A DNA stretch of 64,000 nucleotides, taken from assembly GCA_963680875.1 (NCBI GenBank), contig OY804579.1, positions 16,445,506-16,509,505 of the forward strand. The letters run 5' to 3'. The position numbers and the translations under genes were made by a program. The notes beneath the pieces are model-generated. The model was not told the DNA's origin, made no database searches, and saw nothing but the letters and a program-made list of their open reading frames with translations. How positions within the stretch are numbered: the stretch's first letter is position 1; every line of letters starts with the position of its first letter. This DNA is from Bathymodiolus brooksi. Lineage: Eukaryota > Mollusca > Bivalvia > Mytilida > Modiolidae. Shown here piece by piece: positions 9,626 through 20,152 of this stretch.

Positions 9626-11036
9626 TCTGTATTGACTGGAGCTAGTGTTCTCGAAAGAGAATCTGCTAAAACATTGAGTTTCCCTGGAACATGACGAACT
9701 ACAAGATGTAGACGAAGATGATCACAAAGAAGAAGGATTTCTCTTGTTAAAAGGTACAGTTTGTAACAATGTGTTCCTCCCTGATTCTGCAAATATGCAA
9801 CCACTGTGGTGTTGTCCGATGCAAGAACAAGAGACTTGTTCTGTAGATGGGACTGGAAATGAGACAGTGCATGAAGAACTGCCTTCATTTCTAGGAAATT
9901 GATGTGCTCCTTCTGAAGATCTGAAGTCCATACTCCCGAGACTGAAAGACCGTCCATATAGTCTCCTCAACGTAGATTGGAGGCATCCGTGAACAGAGTC
10001 TGATTTGGGACTGGGAAGGACAGAAGTTGGCCTCTCAAAACGTTCCCTTGAACAGTCCACCATAGAAGATGAGGAGACAAATCCTGATGAATAATCGGAA
10101 CTGGAAAGTCCCAATCCTGAGAAGCTGGGCGCCAATGCTAGTGTAGATAAAATTGAAGTGGTCGAATGTGAAGGCGACCAAGTGAAACAACGTCCGCTAG
10201 AGAATTCAAAAGACCTAGCAGTTGTGAAAATTGGCGAGAAGTAACTGTTTTCTGAGACAGAAACAGATGAACTCTCGAACAAAGATTCTGAAACTTTTCC
10301 TGTGGAGGAAGAACTAAGTCCTGTTGAGTAAGGAAATGTTCGTCCTGAGAAGGAATCAGGTCTGACTTTTTCCATGAGATGAGAAACCCCAAAGAGAGAA
10401 ACAGTATGATGACTACATCGGTGTTGAGATAGAGTTTCTCGGGAGAGAGTTCCTTGATCAGAGAGTCGTTCAGGTAAGAATGAATCTGAATAGCCTGGGA
10501 ATGAAGCTATAGCTGCCTGCATAACGTTGGTAAAAACTAGTGCAGTCGACATGCCGAATGGAAGAGCTCTGAATTGGTAGACTCTGTTGTCCCAAACAAA
10601 CCGAAGGTATCTGCGGTATGAATGGCAAATAGGAATATGGAAATAAGCGTCTGAAAGATCCAGGGAAGTGGTCCACATACCTGGAAGAATCAAAGCTCTG
10701 ATAGAACGATTGGTCTCCATTTTGAAGTGGGGAACAACCAAGTAAGTGATGAGGATGGACAAGTCGATGACTGGTCTCATTCCCCCTGTCTTCTTCGGAA
10801 CAAGGAAGAGACGAGAATAAAATCCTGGATCTATCGATGATACAGGAACTTCTTCCACTGCCCTCTTTGCCAAAAGAGTATCTACTTCCTTCGACAGAAG
10901 TTGAAAATTCTGTGGGTCTGGAATATGAGACAGTGGAATAGGAACTGACGAGAGAGGAGGGTGTTCTCTGAATTGAAGAGTAAATCCCCCTCGAATTACT
11001 GACAGAATCCAACAATCTGAGGTAATATTTGTCCAT
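9448..11036 (-). pseudogene. RT-RNase H of DIRS element 1, broken
   Basis: RT motifs in order: GGMRPVIDLS, VPHFKMETNRSI, TTSLDLSDAYFHIPI (first Asp) and YQFRALPFGMS. An 8-base deletion relative to element 2 then shifts the frame before the YxDD motif. That motif reads YLND (10465-10476) instead of YLDD, so a catalytic Asp is lost. The thumb resumes as LGFLISWKKSDLIPSQDE. RNase H follows (9448-9957): LFTDAS, then an in-frame TGA where a Trp would be expected, LEMKAVLHAL, LASDNTTVVAYL and NVLADSLSR. The C-terminal HVDLFATSLNYK segment is typical of DIRS RT-RH proteins. Not functional. Confidence 0.88.
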
Positions 11037-11052
11037 TGTTTTAGAAAATGAA

Positions 11053-12307
11053 TTAACCTCCCCCTACTGGAATTTGAGAAAGAGGAGTTTTGTAATAAAC
11101 CTCTGGATTGGGTTCTGACAGCAACGTACGAGGGGGCAACTTCCTAGGTAGAAGGATTGGCCCTCTTGCCACCTCTAAAACTGCCCGGTTTAAACCTTCG
11201 GACTGAGAACTTCTTAGGACCACCTTTATTACCTCCATCAATAATCACTTTCCTTCTCTTCTTTTGAGAAGGAAAGGACAAACATCTAGCAGAAGAAGAA
11301 AAACTACCTCGCTTGGAATTATTATCAGAGAGGGAAACGTTCACTTTTACTGGAGCAGGGGTTTGACTGAGGAGGTGCTTCTGAAGGTCGTTAAGCGGCA
11401 AACCAAAAATCTTGTCGTCTAAAGGAGACTTAATAAGAGCAGCCTTGAGACTCTGAGACTCTTGCCTTCTCCAAAATTTCTGATCTTTTGGATAAGGTAC
11501 AGTTAGCTAAAGAACCCATGATTAATAACTGAGAGATACCTAATGCCTTGTCCACCTGTAAGAGAAAAGGTTTGACCTCAGCTGGAAGAGAGGAGTCCTT
11601 CAGTAAAGGAGCAACTGCAGACAAAAAAATGTTCGGCAGTACCTAAAACATGAGAAGCATTTCTGAGGAGATTCTCAGTTTTGGACGAGACAGACTGAGA
11701 AAGACGCAATCCATCAAGTGGTCTGGAATTAATGGAAGACGATAAAGCCTTGTCACAAGAGGGTACCAACTTACCCAAAGTAGAGTCAAATATATCATAA
11801 TCTTTAGAACGGAAATGCTCATTAAAAAAAGCAAGACCGAAACCACTGACTTTGGAAAAATGGGACTCATTAGCCACTATCCTGTCATTAATGATCTGAA
11901 GAGAATTAGATATATGGTTGGATTGTGGGAAACTAGTATGTGACTTACTAGTGTCCTGTGACCTACCAAAGTAAGCCTCTTTGGTATAGGAGGAGACTGA
12001 AAAGGTACATTGTTTACATCTCTCATAATAGTGTAAACGGAATCTCTGAGATCCTTCAACGAAGAAGGAGTATCCCAGCCTCAGGAGCCTTACTAGAATT
12101 GGTACCTCCACCATAACCGACAGAACCTACATGTTGGGTCTGCTGACCGGTACTACTAGTCACCGAAGTTAATACGTCGGTTGACTGACTAGTAGCATTA
12201 GGAAGTACTACCGAACTTACCGTAGCCGTAGGGTAGGGTAACGACCCATCCAAAAAAACATCACTGCCAGTAATGGCTTCGAAAGGGCTAGCAACATTAA
12301 ACTCCAT
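11053..12307 (-). pseudogene. Gag-like ORF1 of DIRS element 1, frameshifted
   Basis: Begins MEFNVASPFEAITGSDVF at 12307, then passes through at least four frames: VYTIMRDVNNVPFQSPP, a degenerate middle, KPFLLQVDKALGISQLLIMG, and a basic tail with KKRRKV and KKFSVRRFKPGSFRGGKR. Element 2 shows the same order in one frame, which is how the pieces were matched. The family's role (nucleocapsid-like RNA packaging) is inferred from position and the basic C-terminus. It has no zinc knuckle. Confidence 0.7.
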
Positions 12308-12454
12308 TTGTAGAGTTTCAAATACCTATTGTACACAAAAATACAAAGCAATGACAATATTGGGGATAACTACAATATTCTTACACTATTAAAATACAAT
12401 AATATCTTCTCTGTATAGTGTGAAAGCAAAACACATGGGTCTTCGTGCTCAGGT

Positions 12455-12556
12455 GGAAATTAAATGGATGATATAAAGGCAGGGACTTATGGGCACAAGG
12501 TCATTCCTTTGTTTCAGTGGATGATATTTTTAGTTGGGGATTCCGCCTGTCAGACA
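12455..12556 (-). repeat. DIRS element 1 inverted terminal repeat, right
   Basis: Inverse of 7842-7941. It ends ggggattccgcctgtcagac and then joins tattgtaataaaa directly. This skips the block seen in the left end, so the right terminus has a small deletion. Confidence 0.85.
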
Positions 12557-12570
12557 TTATTGTAATAAAA

Positions 12571-13651
12571 CTGTATTCTTGTATCAATAGAAAGGAAGAG
12601 GGAGGAAGCACCCCCCCCCCCCCCCATTGATAGAAACAAGTGCCTGTGGATTCTGCGTAGAGAAGGTTAGAATAGAGGCACTAAAAGGGAAAATATTTAA
12701 TTTTAATGAAAATAAGGTAAAATCACAGAGTGTACCCGAGTGCCTGTGGTCATACTGATATTTTCGTTTCTTTTCCTATTTTATGATTAAGTTAAAAAAA
12801 CAGTTCAAAAACTCTCCTGGTTTTGTTTCTTGTTGGATTTTCATTAAAATTGTACCAATAGAAAGAATTTTTCCTAGTTTCAGTTTGTATTCATATACAC
12901 TGGTAGTTGAGATTTAGATTTCGGAACTATTTTTTGGAAGGTAAAAAATCCGAGAGCCAAACCCGCCGCGGAAGAGATTCATAATACAATGTATATATGG
13001 TCTCGTAAGGTAATTTCGATAATAAGGAATTTTCGATAGCTATTTTCATTTGCACCTGCAAATCACACGCGACCACTTTTCCGGTATAGCATCGTGTGAT
13101 GGGTTTTCGTACTATTATCGATTTTCCGATATAGCGATTAACAGTGTTAACCCTTCATTCATATGACGATTGGAACTTTCAAAGAATGGCTAGTTAAATA
13201 TTTCTGTGTACATAAGATTGTTTTAAAAGCCATTCTTGTATTTTAATATACTCTCGATTATCTGGCAACTTTTGCTGTCATTAAAATGGCGTTATATGTT
13301 TTCGTATGAAGTAAAAACAGGGCCGATATACGGGATGGAAACGAATATATAATCCGGAAATGGCTGGTTTTTAAAATTTCATGGTTCTGGCCATCTACAA
13401 ATCATATTACATCTAAATAAAATAAAAGAATGTTTGAAAATGACCACTTTCAAAATTGTGTTTACTTCTGATGTTTTTTTAGTGTTGAAACCACATGCAC
13501 TGCAAGGTGACCTGTATTTTATATACATTGTAAGAAACAGGCAGATTTCAGTCAGCTCTTTTGTTTACAAGTACGATCAGTGACCACATGACAGTCACAT
13601 GAGAGGAAGAGCCGGTGTCTGAGAGGCAGACGACATAGTTCAATTTTATAT
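12571..13651. other. Non-coding interval between DIRS element 1 and the Gypsy element
   Basis: Starts with a poly-C run (12609-12626) and the inverted repeat copy at 12632-12755. The remainder is AT-rich with no open frame of note and no exon-like segment that I could support. Confidence 0.6.
12632..12755 (-). repeat. Interspersed repeat, intact (empty-site) copy
   Basis: The inverse matches 1985-2198 without the 103-base hairpin: tgatagaaacaagtgcctgt, gattctgcgtagagaaggtt, and gagtgtacccgagtgcctgt. It documents the pre-insertion state of the hairpin MITE site. Confidence 0.75.
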
Positions 13652-14653
13652 TGTGGCGAAATTGCAGTGGATTAACAATATTCTAATACGACATGCGGGT
13701 CCTAAATATCGTAGGGAGATACGCTGTACCTTGGTATTACATTTTATTTGCAAGCGGTAATGCTTACGATGTCTACTTTCACTTTCAATTGTTTATGCAG
13801 TAGGATAATTACGGAATAAAAACGATCGGTTATTTCCGGAATTAGGTAATGTTTCTGATCCGACTTATATAACATATTGAACCAATATTTGATCGATGAC
13901 AATGCATTAGAAATTTAGTGTACAATGGGGCAATGCAAAATTAGAATACTGATTAGAGTTAGATCGAGATTATTTTAGGTTAGAGATTATTCTAGTATAT
14001 AAGTAAGTGTTTTGAGAGATTGCCAGTTCTGAATAAGGGCTCGAAGTGATAACTTCAAGAGATTAGAATTACAGAAAGGTAATTAATAAATAGTTTATTC
14101 GCGATACTAAATAAGCTATTTAAAGAGTTGTTGGCTATTTCTGGATAAGAAGTAGGCTAATATATTCTTTGTGCCAATAGGTCAAGCCAAGAAGGACCCG
14201 GCAAGTGGCACCTCTGTGCTAGTGACACATTGGCCCTGAGAAAGAGCCAAGAGGCACTAGTCACAAACCGATTACCTTAAATACCTCTGGAGTATAAGGG
14301 AACCCGGACAGCAGGTACCTTGGGCTGCTGGTATCCTGACTCTGCATAAGGGTCAGGGGACCTTCAGTCACATAACCTCAATAAACACAACTGACCAATT
14401 GCAAGGCCATAGGTCCCGTACCATCCGACCTCTAGTACATTAAGTTATTTGGCAATTAGGGGTAGTAGTAAAACTAAGGATAGGGTTATAATTGTGCATA
14501 CACCAGGGGTTTAAGTACTTTTAGTCAGAAACGCTACCAAACAAAACCATTATAGAAGAACAGCAAATCCAGGGAAGTGACCTCGGTACGGACTCACGGG
14601 TACACGAGGTACCGTCTGGCGTGCAGGAAGTGGGAGACCCCCTGCACGTTACA
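13652..14653 (+). repeat. Left LTR, 1002 bp
   Basis: Begins TGTGGCGAAATTG and ends CACGTTACA. Contains aataaacacaac near 14380 as a candidate polyadenylation signal. Lacks a 119-base segment and a 9-base segment that the right LTR has. The internal sequence gaaattttggtggcagcggt follows directly and is the expected place of the primer binding site. I cannot assign its tRNA. Confidence 0.93.
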
Positions 14654-14716
14654 GAAATTTTGGTGGCAGCGGTGGGATTTGCTTTGTACACAGTAGGTCA
14701 AAGTTGCTAATATAAA

Positions 14717-15520
14717 ATGGAGAATTTAGATCTAAAAATTGCACAGATGGAAAAGGAGCTTAGGGACCGTATGACAGCAAGCGGTCCAGTTCAATCGACC
14801 CCAATACCCCAGTTTCAATTTCAGAGTGATTCAGGCGTAATGACCACAATGCCATCTAAACAACCAGATGATAAGAAAACACAATTTTTGCAAACCCCGA
14901 TAGGTTCTCAGTTCAATAGTGGGGCCAGGCCTAAAGAGAAGATAAAGGTCAAATCTTTAGTTGAAGATCAGATAGAGCAAAATGCTACTCCCAGAGTAAA
15001 ATCTGGTGTAATACCACAAATCTGTGGTAAGGGACAACGTAGAGATATAAGAGTTGCTACGTATGATGGCTCAGGTGACTGGAACGACTACCGGTCACAT
15101 TTTGAAGCGTGTGCGTCCATAAATTGATGGAGCGAACACGAAAAAGGTTTACACCTTGCAGCATCACTGAGAGGCCACGCCCAGGGGGTCCTTGGAGACT
15201 TGTCAGACGACAAAAAAGGTCACTACAACCATCTGGTTCGTTCACTTGAAGAGAGATTTGCACCGCCAAATCAGATGGAGTTATACAGGGTACAGTTAAA
15301 GGAAAGGAAGCAGAGGGCTTCTGAGTCACTTCCTGAATTGAGACAAGGAAGGAAATTTGAAGGGGGCAAAGCCCATTTACGAACTGTAGAAAATAACGAT
15401 ATAGAAACTTCTAAGGTGGTAAACAACTTAGCAAGTAAAATTGAAGATATGTACAAGACTATGAATGAACAATTGGCCAATATTAAGAAAGAATTAGATG
15501 AAGTTAAGAAAAAATAACGT
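14717..15520 (+). pseudogene. Gag of the Gypsy-type element, broken
   Basis: Starts MENLDLKIAQMEKELRD just after the likely primer site. It continues in one frame to RRDIRVATYDGSGDWNDYRS and stops at a TGA near 15125 (after CASIN). The same frame family resumes HEKGLHLAASLRGHAQGVL and SLEERFAPPNQMELYRVQLK, which is capsid-like in style. The segment after SLPELRQ appears fused across a deletion to a charged coiled-coil-like tail ending KKELDEVKKK. Not functional. Confidence 0.8.
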
Positions 15521-16364
15521 GAAACCAAAGACAAGTAATAAGTCAAACCCTGTGTGTTACAATTGTGGGATCCCGGGTCACTTTTCTAGAGAATGTTATT
15601 CAACAAGAAGAAATACGGGGAGGAATAGTCGTGGTAATGCAAGGCGTGTTTCTAGACGAAAATACAAGAGAAATAGCAGTTCATTGTACCTTGGTTCAAA
15701 TACAGTAAATAGTGAGGCAGGGCTTTATGTCGATTTGTTAATTAATGGTACACCTGCCAAGTTTCTTATTGATACAGGGGCTACGATAAGTTTATTAGCA
15801 GACTCCCTCTTTGAAAAGTCAAAATCAAGTTGCAAACCAAGGATACAACAGGTCACCCAAGATATAGTAGCGGCCAATGGGCAGCCTCTTAAAGTTACGG
15901 GAAAGGGTACATTTGCTATCAAGATAGGCGATTTTTACACCCCCATCGAAGGGATAATAGCAAATCTTTCCGTAGAAGGCATTTTAGGTCTAGACTTCCT
16001 AATTACAAATGGGTGTACGGTCGATGTTAAGAATGTGTTTTTAGCACGAGGTATCCAAAAGATGCCACTTTTATTACAGGGGAGATTAGGGGTGCATAGG
16101 GTAGCTGTCAAGGAGAATATTAGCATTGCCCCACAGTCGGAGGTTGTAATTCAGGGTGAAGTTATAGACAACTTACCAAATATTCGTGCCTCTGGCTTGA
16201 TAGAACCCGTAGAGGAATTTTTGGATAAGGGTAAAGCTCTCGTGGCTAAAACTGTGGTTACCAATGATAAAATAGTTCCAATAAGACTTGAACCCAAACG
16301 AAAATGTCCAAATACTTGGAGCTGGCACGGTAGTAGGGAATCTTACCGAAGTAGCAGTTATTAG
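15498..16364 (+). CDS. Nucleocapsid zinc knuckle plus protease (partial polyprotein)
   Basis: A 288-codon open frame. One CCHC zinc knuckle is at about residues 20-33 (CYNCGIPGHFSREC), followed by an Arg-rich stretch (about 36-60). An aspartic protease has its active site at LIDTGATISLL (Asp 92), a flap region near VTGKGTFAIKIG, and GLDFL near the C-terminal side. In family members this region is made as part of a gag-pol polyprotein. The ATG here is probably not a native start, since the frame is entered from gag. It overlaps the RT frame (16288) in another frame, consistent with a frameshift. Confidence 0.8.
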   Translation: MKLRKNNVKPKTSNKSNPVCYNCGIPGHFSRECYSTRRNTGRNSRGNARRVSRRKYKRNSSSLYLGSNTVNSEAGLYVDLLINGTPAKFLIDTGATISLLADSLFEKSKSSCKPRIQQVTQDIVAANGQPLKVTGKGTFAIKIGDFYTPIEGIIANLSVEGILGLDFLITNGCTVDVKNVFLARGIQKMPLLLQGRLGVHRVAVKENISIAPQSEVVIQGEVIDNLPNIRASGLIEPVEEFLDKGKALVAKTVVTNDKIVPIRLEPKRKCPNTWSWHGSRESYRSSSY

Positions 16365-17262
16365 TCAGGTATTAAATGACAATGGAGATAGTATGCTTGA
16401 TAGGGAACTCGGAAAATTATTAGAAAAATACAGCAGGATTCTTAGTAAAGAACAAAGCAAACAGGTGTCTGAATTACTTTTAGAATTCAAAGAACTATTT
16501 GCAGTTTCAGATTCCGACCTTGGCCATACTGATAGAGTCAAACACAAAATAGAAACTGGTGCTTCGAGACCACTAAAGCAGCCCCCTAGGCGAACTCCAG
16601 TCAGCCTCAGGGAGGAAGTTGACAAGGATGTCGAAAACATGTTGGAGAAGGGGATAATTGAACCCGCTGACGGTCATTGGTCCTCGGGGATAGTGCTTGT
16701 GAAAAAGAAAGATGGGACCACTAGGTTCTGTGTTGATTACCGATCGTTGAATGCATGCACGATCAAAGATGCATGCCCCCTGCCCCGAATAGATTATTCT
16801 TTAGAACAATTGTCAGGACATAAGTGGTTTTCCACGTTAGATCTTTGTTCGGGGTACTGGCAAGTGGAGATTGAAGAGTCAGATCGTCCCAAAACCGCTT
16901 TTGCCACCAGAAAAGGCCTTTATCAGTTTCGCCGTATGCCATTTGGCCTGGCCAATGCCCCTGCCACCTTTGAACGCCTTATGGAGAATGTTCTCGCAGG
17001 CCTACAGTGGGACATCCGTCTCATATATCTTGACGATATCATAGTCATGGGCAAGACTTTTGAAGAAATGATAGGTAATTTACGCAAAGTATTTCAAAAA
17101 TTGAAGGGCGCTGGTCTCAAATTTAAACCCAAGAAGTGTACGTTGTTTGCTAAAGAAGTTGCATTTCTTGATCATGTAATATCAGAAGCAGGTGTAGCTA
17201 CTGATCCAGATAAAGTCAAATGTATCAAAGAATGGCCGGTACCAAGTAACTCTCCGACCTAA
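16288..17262 (+). CDS. Reverse transcriptase domain of the Gypsy-type element (partial)
   Basis: A 324-codon open frame with an apparently complete RT core: VKKKDGTTRFCVDYRSLN, FSTLDLCSGYWQVEI (first catalytic Asp), YQFRRMPFGLANAPATF, YLDDIIVMG (17026-17037, two catalytic Asp) and LKFKPKKCTLFAKEVAFLDH. The start ATG is upstream of the domain and is probably not native. The frame ends early at 17262. The next segment (SFLGLCGYYRRYI-type sequence) is in another frame, so RT and RNase H are separated by a frameshift. The RT motifs are intact, but no full polyprotein can be made. Confidence 0.88.
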   Translation: MNPNENVQILGAGTVVGNLTEVAVISQVLNDNGDSMLDRELGKLLEKYSRILSKEQSKQVSELLLEFKELFAVSDSDLGHTDRVKHKIETGASRPLKQPPRRTPVSLREEVDKDVENMLEKGIIEPADGHWSSGIVLVKKKDGTTRFCVDYRSLNACTIKDACPLPRIDYSLEQLSGHKWFSTLDLCSGYWQVEIEESDRPKTAFATRKGLYQFRRMPFGLANAPATFERLMENVLAGLQWDIRLIYLDDIIVMGKTFEEMIGNLRKVFQKLKGAGLKFKPKKCTLFAKEVAFLDHVISEAGVATDPDKVKCIKEWPVPSNSPT

Positions 17263-17830
17263 GATCCTTTTTAGGCTTATGTGGGTATTATCGTCGGTAT
17301 ATTAAGAACTTTGCTGATGTGGCAAAATGTTTACATCAATTAACAGAAAAGGGTAGGGAATTTTTGAGGACAGATGAAAGTCAGGAAGCTTTTGGAAAAT
17401 TAAAAGAGAAATTAACACATGCTCCCATTCTTTGTCATCCCGATTTTTCCAACACGTTTATTTTGGACACCGATGCAAGTAACAAAGCTATTGGTGGTGT
17501 GTTATCTCAAGTAATTGATGGGGAGGAACGGGTCATTGCCTTCGCAAGTCGCACACTGTCCAAAACCGAACGCAGGTATTGTGTAACTCGAAAAGAGTTA
17601 CTTGTCGAAGTACAATTTATTAAACATTTCAGACATTTCTTATATGGAAGACAATTTCTGATCAGAATTCATCATAGTTCCTTGCAATGGCTTCTCCGAT
17701 TCAAAAATCCCGAAGGACAACTAGCCCTCTGGCTCGAGGTAATTAGTTCGTAAAATATGGTCATCAAGCACAGACCCAAGGTCCAACACCGCAATGCGGA
17801 TGCACTTAGCAGCATTCCATGTCACCAATA
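17263..17830 (+). pseudogene. RNase H of the Gypsy-type element, damaged
   Basis: Open from 17319 to a stop at 17751-17753. Motifs are FILDTDASNKAIGGVLS (first Asp), KELLVEVQFIKHFRHFLYG (Glu region) and IRIHHSSLQWLL, where Gypsy relatives usually have Asp before HSSL, so a catalytic residue is replaced by His. The connection segment HRNADALS (final Asp) lies beyond the stop. Role in the family: removal of the RNA strand during cDNA synthesis. Confidence 0.8.
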
Positions 17831-18099
17831 TCTCTTTGTAGAAAATTGGGAAACAACACCCGAAGTTGTCAAGACAATTAACATTCAGGACTCGGAGAAT
17901 GATGGGCTTGAGTTTAATATCAGAAAGTTGCAGAAGGAAGATCTTGACTTGAAAACTGTACTTCAATGGGTAAATGCTGGCTCGAAGTCATCATACTCCT
18001 CTGTGGGTAAATACAGTTATGTTGTTAAATCCCTCTGTACAAGACGGCGTTTTGTTCCGGGAGAACATGGATACAAATTCAAAATAAGTTGTCGTTCCT

Positions 18100-19365
18100 A
18101 TGAAGGAAAGACAGAAAATTCTTGAAATTGCTCATGATAATAAGACAGCTGAGATAAAGAAAACTTTGGCCCGTATTAAGGCTGAGTACTACTGGCCAGG
18201 CGTAAGGGGTGATACCTGGAGCTACATCTCAGGTTGTGGAATATGTAATAAGAGGAAACACCCAATTCCCAAACGCAAGTCTCCTATGCAAGTAGAGCAA
18301 TCAGGCTATCCAATGGAAAGGATAGCAATTGATATTCTGGGTGAGCTTCCGGACAGTGATGGCGGTAATAGGTACATTGTAGTCATCAGTGACTACTATA
18401 CTAAGTGGACGGAAAGCCATCCAATGCCAAATATGGAAGCCAGTACGGTAGCAAGCATCCTAATTACACAAGTGGTTACAAGGTTTGGTATCCCCTCTGT
18501 CATACATAGTGACCAGGGAGGCCAATTCGAAAGTCAGCTCTTCACTGAAATGTGCAGTCTGCTACAGATCCAGAAGACTTGCACAACTACATATCATCCC
18601 AAATCTGATGGTATGGTTGAGCGATTCAATAAAACTCTGGCCACTATGTTGACAGGTTATGTAAACGAATACCACTCCAACTAGGATATTCTCCTTCCCT
18701 ATGTAATGATGGCATATAGATCGCCCGAACACGAAACTACTGGCTATACTCATAATCGCCATATGCTCAGTCGCAAGGTCACAACACCACTAGATCTGAT
18801 ATATGAGTTACCGCAACAAGTTAAGTCGATTCCCCAGAATTAATGGGCTTGGGAACTGCAAGATTATATGAAAGCAGCCCACCAAATAGTTCAGGAACAT
18901 GTTTCTGGCCAAATCATGAGACAGAAGAAAATTCATGATAGAAATTCAAAGTTGATAAAGTATGAACCGGGTCAGATAGTGTATGTCTACTTCCCATTAC
19001 GTGCCCCTGGTCTGTCCCCAAAATTTACTAGCCAATGGCGGAGACCATACAAAGTTTTAACACAAAAATATCCTGTTAACTATGAAGTTGATTGTGGTAG
19101 AAATGGCAAAATGTAAGTCATACATACTGACCGGATGCGTCCCTGTCGAAACCAACTATTGAAAGGGGAGGAACAAATAGACCTGGAGATAAGAAGGTCA
19201 GACGTGGAAGATAGGCCTGTCACACTTTCAGATGAATGTAACACTGGTACCGTAGACGAAGCTCCTTAATATGAGGACGATAGCATTGAACGTACGACAG
19301 GTAATAGACCAAAAAGACAGAAAAAGACCCCAGAACGGCTGGCGGACTATGTTGTAGACTACCTG
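18100..19365 (+). pseudogene. Integrase of the Gypsy-type element, with stops
   Basis: The N-terminal zinc-binding region is reduced: AHDNKTAEIKKTLARIKAEY, with the second His missing through a short deletion, and CGICNKRK. The catalytic core is present: IDILGELPDSDGGN (first Asp), HSDQGGQFES (second Asp) and YHPKSDGMVERFNK (Glu). The frame is cut by TAG at 18682 and TAA at about 18841, 19114 and 19267. The C-terminal part (EPGQIVYVYFP, SQWRRPYKVL) reads on between stops to the end near 19365. No chromodomain seen. Confidence 0.87.
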
Positions 19366-19369
19366 TGAA

Positions 19370-20152
19370 ATATTATAGATAATTAAATATGTAAATAGGC
19401 TGTACTGTATGCTACAATGATTAATCAGTAAAAAGAAAAAAAAAGGTAAAAAGATACCTAAATAATCTACATCTTGTGTTTTGTTTTGTTTTCATGGCCA
19501 AAGCTAGATAGAGGAAAAGTCTTTCGAATGAGACTATAAACCGAGGCCCGTGTTCAGGAGCCGTCACAGCCTGTGCACGTTAAAGACCCCTCCTGCAGAG
19601 TTCGTTAAGAGTAGGCTCCTTGGGGCCGCTGCAGAGGCAAAATTTGTTGGGGACCCTAAACCATTATCTAGACCGTGACATTAAAATTGCAGAGGTCAGT
19701 AGACATTAAGATTTCGTAGGAGTTGCAAAATCATTGGTTAGGAAAATAATATTCTCGTTTTAATGTTCTGTTAAAGAGAGATGTGATGGATTAAGAAATA
19801 GTTGTCGATAGATGAAACACTGTATTACCCTTTGTCAGACGCCCGTATTTTTGAAATCGGAGTTACACCGTAAAGATGCTGAGGGGAGTAGAAACTGTTA
19901 GGGGTAGATTAAAGATCTACGAGTAGTACTGTATTTGATACCGATGTAGTTCGGATTTTGGAGTTAAACAGGCATAGTGGTGCCAAGGTAGTTTAACAGA
20001 CATAATGACGCCTTGGTAGTTCAACAGTTTCAGAGATTTACGCTGCCTATGCAGGTTGATGAGTTTGGGCCTGAGACATGGTCATTGGTCATGGTCGAAG
20101 TTCCCAGTAATAATAGAACATGCCAGGACGCATTTCTTTGAGGCGTGGGTAA
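19370..20152 (+). other. 3' untranslated region of the Gypsy-type element
   Basis: Between the last integrase stop and the right LTR. It has no open frame and no env-like coding. The small frame at 20030-20227 on the minus strand runs into the LTR and is spurious. Confidence 0.6.

Larger units (their letters stand above)
7762..12570 (-). mobile_element. DIRS-type tyrosine-recombinase retrotransposon, element 1
   Basis: Gene order on the minus strand is gag-like, RT, RNase H, tyrosine recombinase (YR), which is typical of the DIRS order. A 100-base inverted terminal repeat pairs 7842-7941 with 12455-12556. At the left end a second inverted structure (7762-7831 against 8007-8060) and a repeated cttaccatcataaa block (7806 and 8085) resemble the internal complementary region of DIRS elements. 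No LTRs, integrase or protease. I saw no methyltransferase domain. The right end has lost the terminal block, and gag and RT are frameshifted. Confidence 0.88.

Noticed and set aside
15057..15546. Minus-strand frames opposite gag
   Set aside because: Antisense shadows of the Gypsy-type gag.
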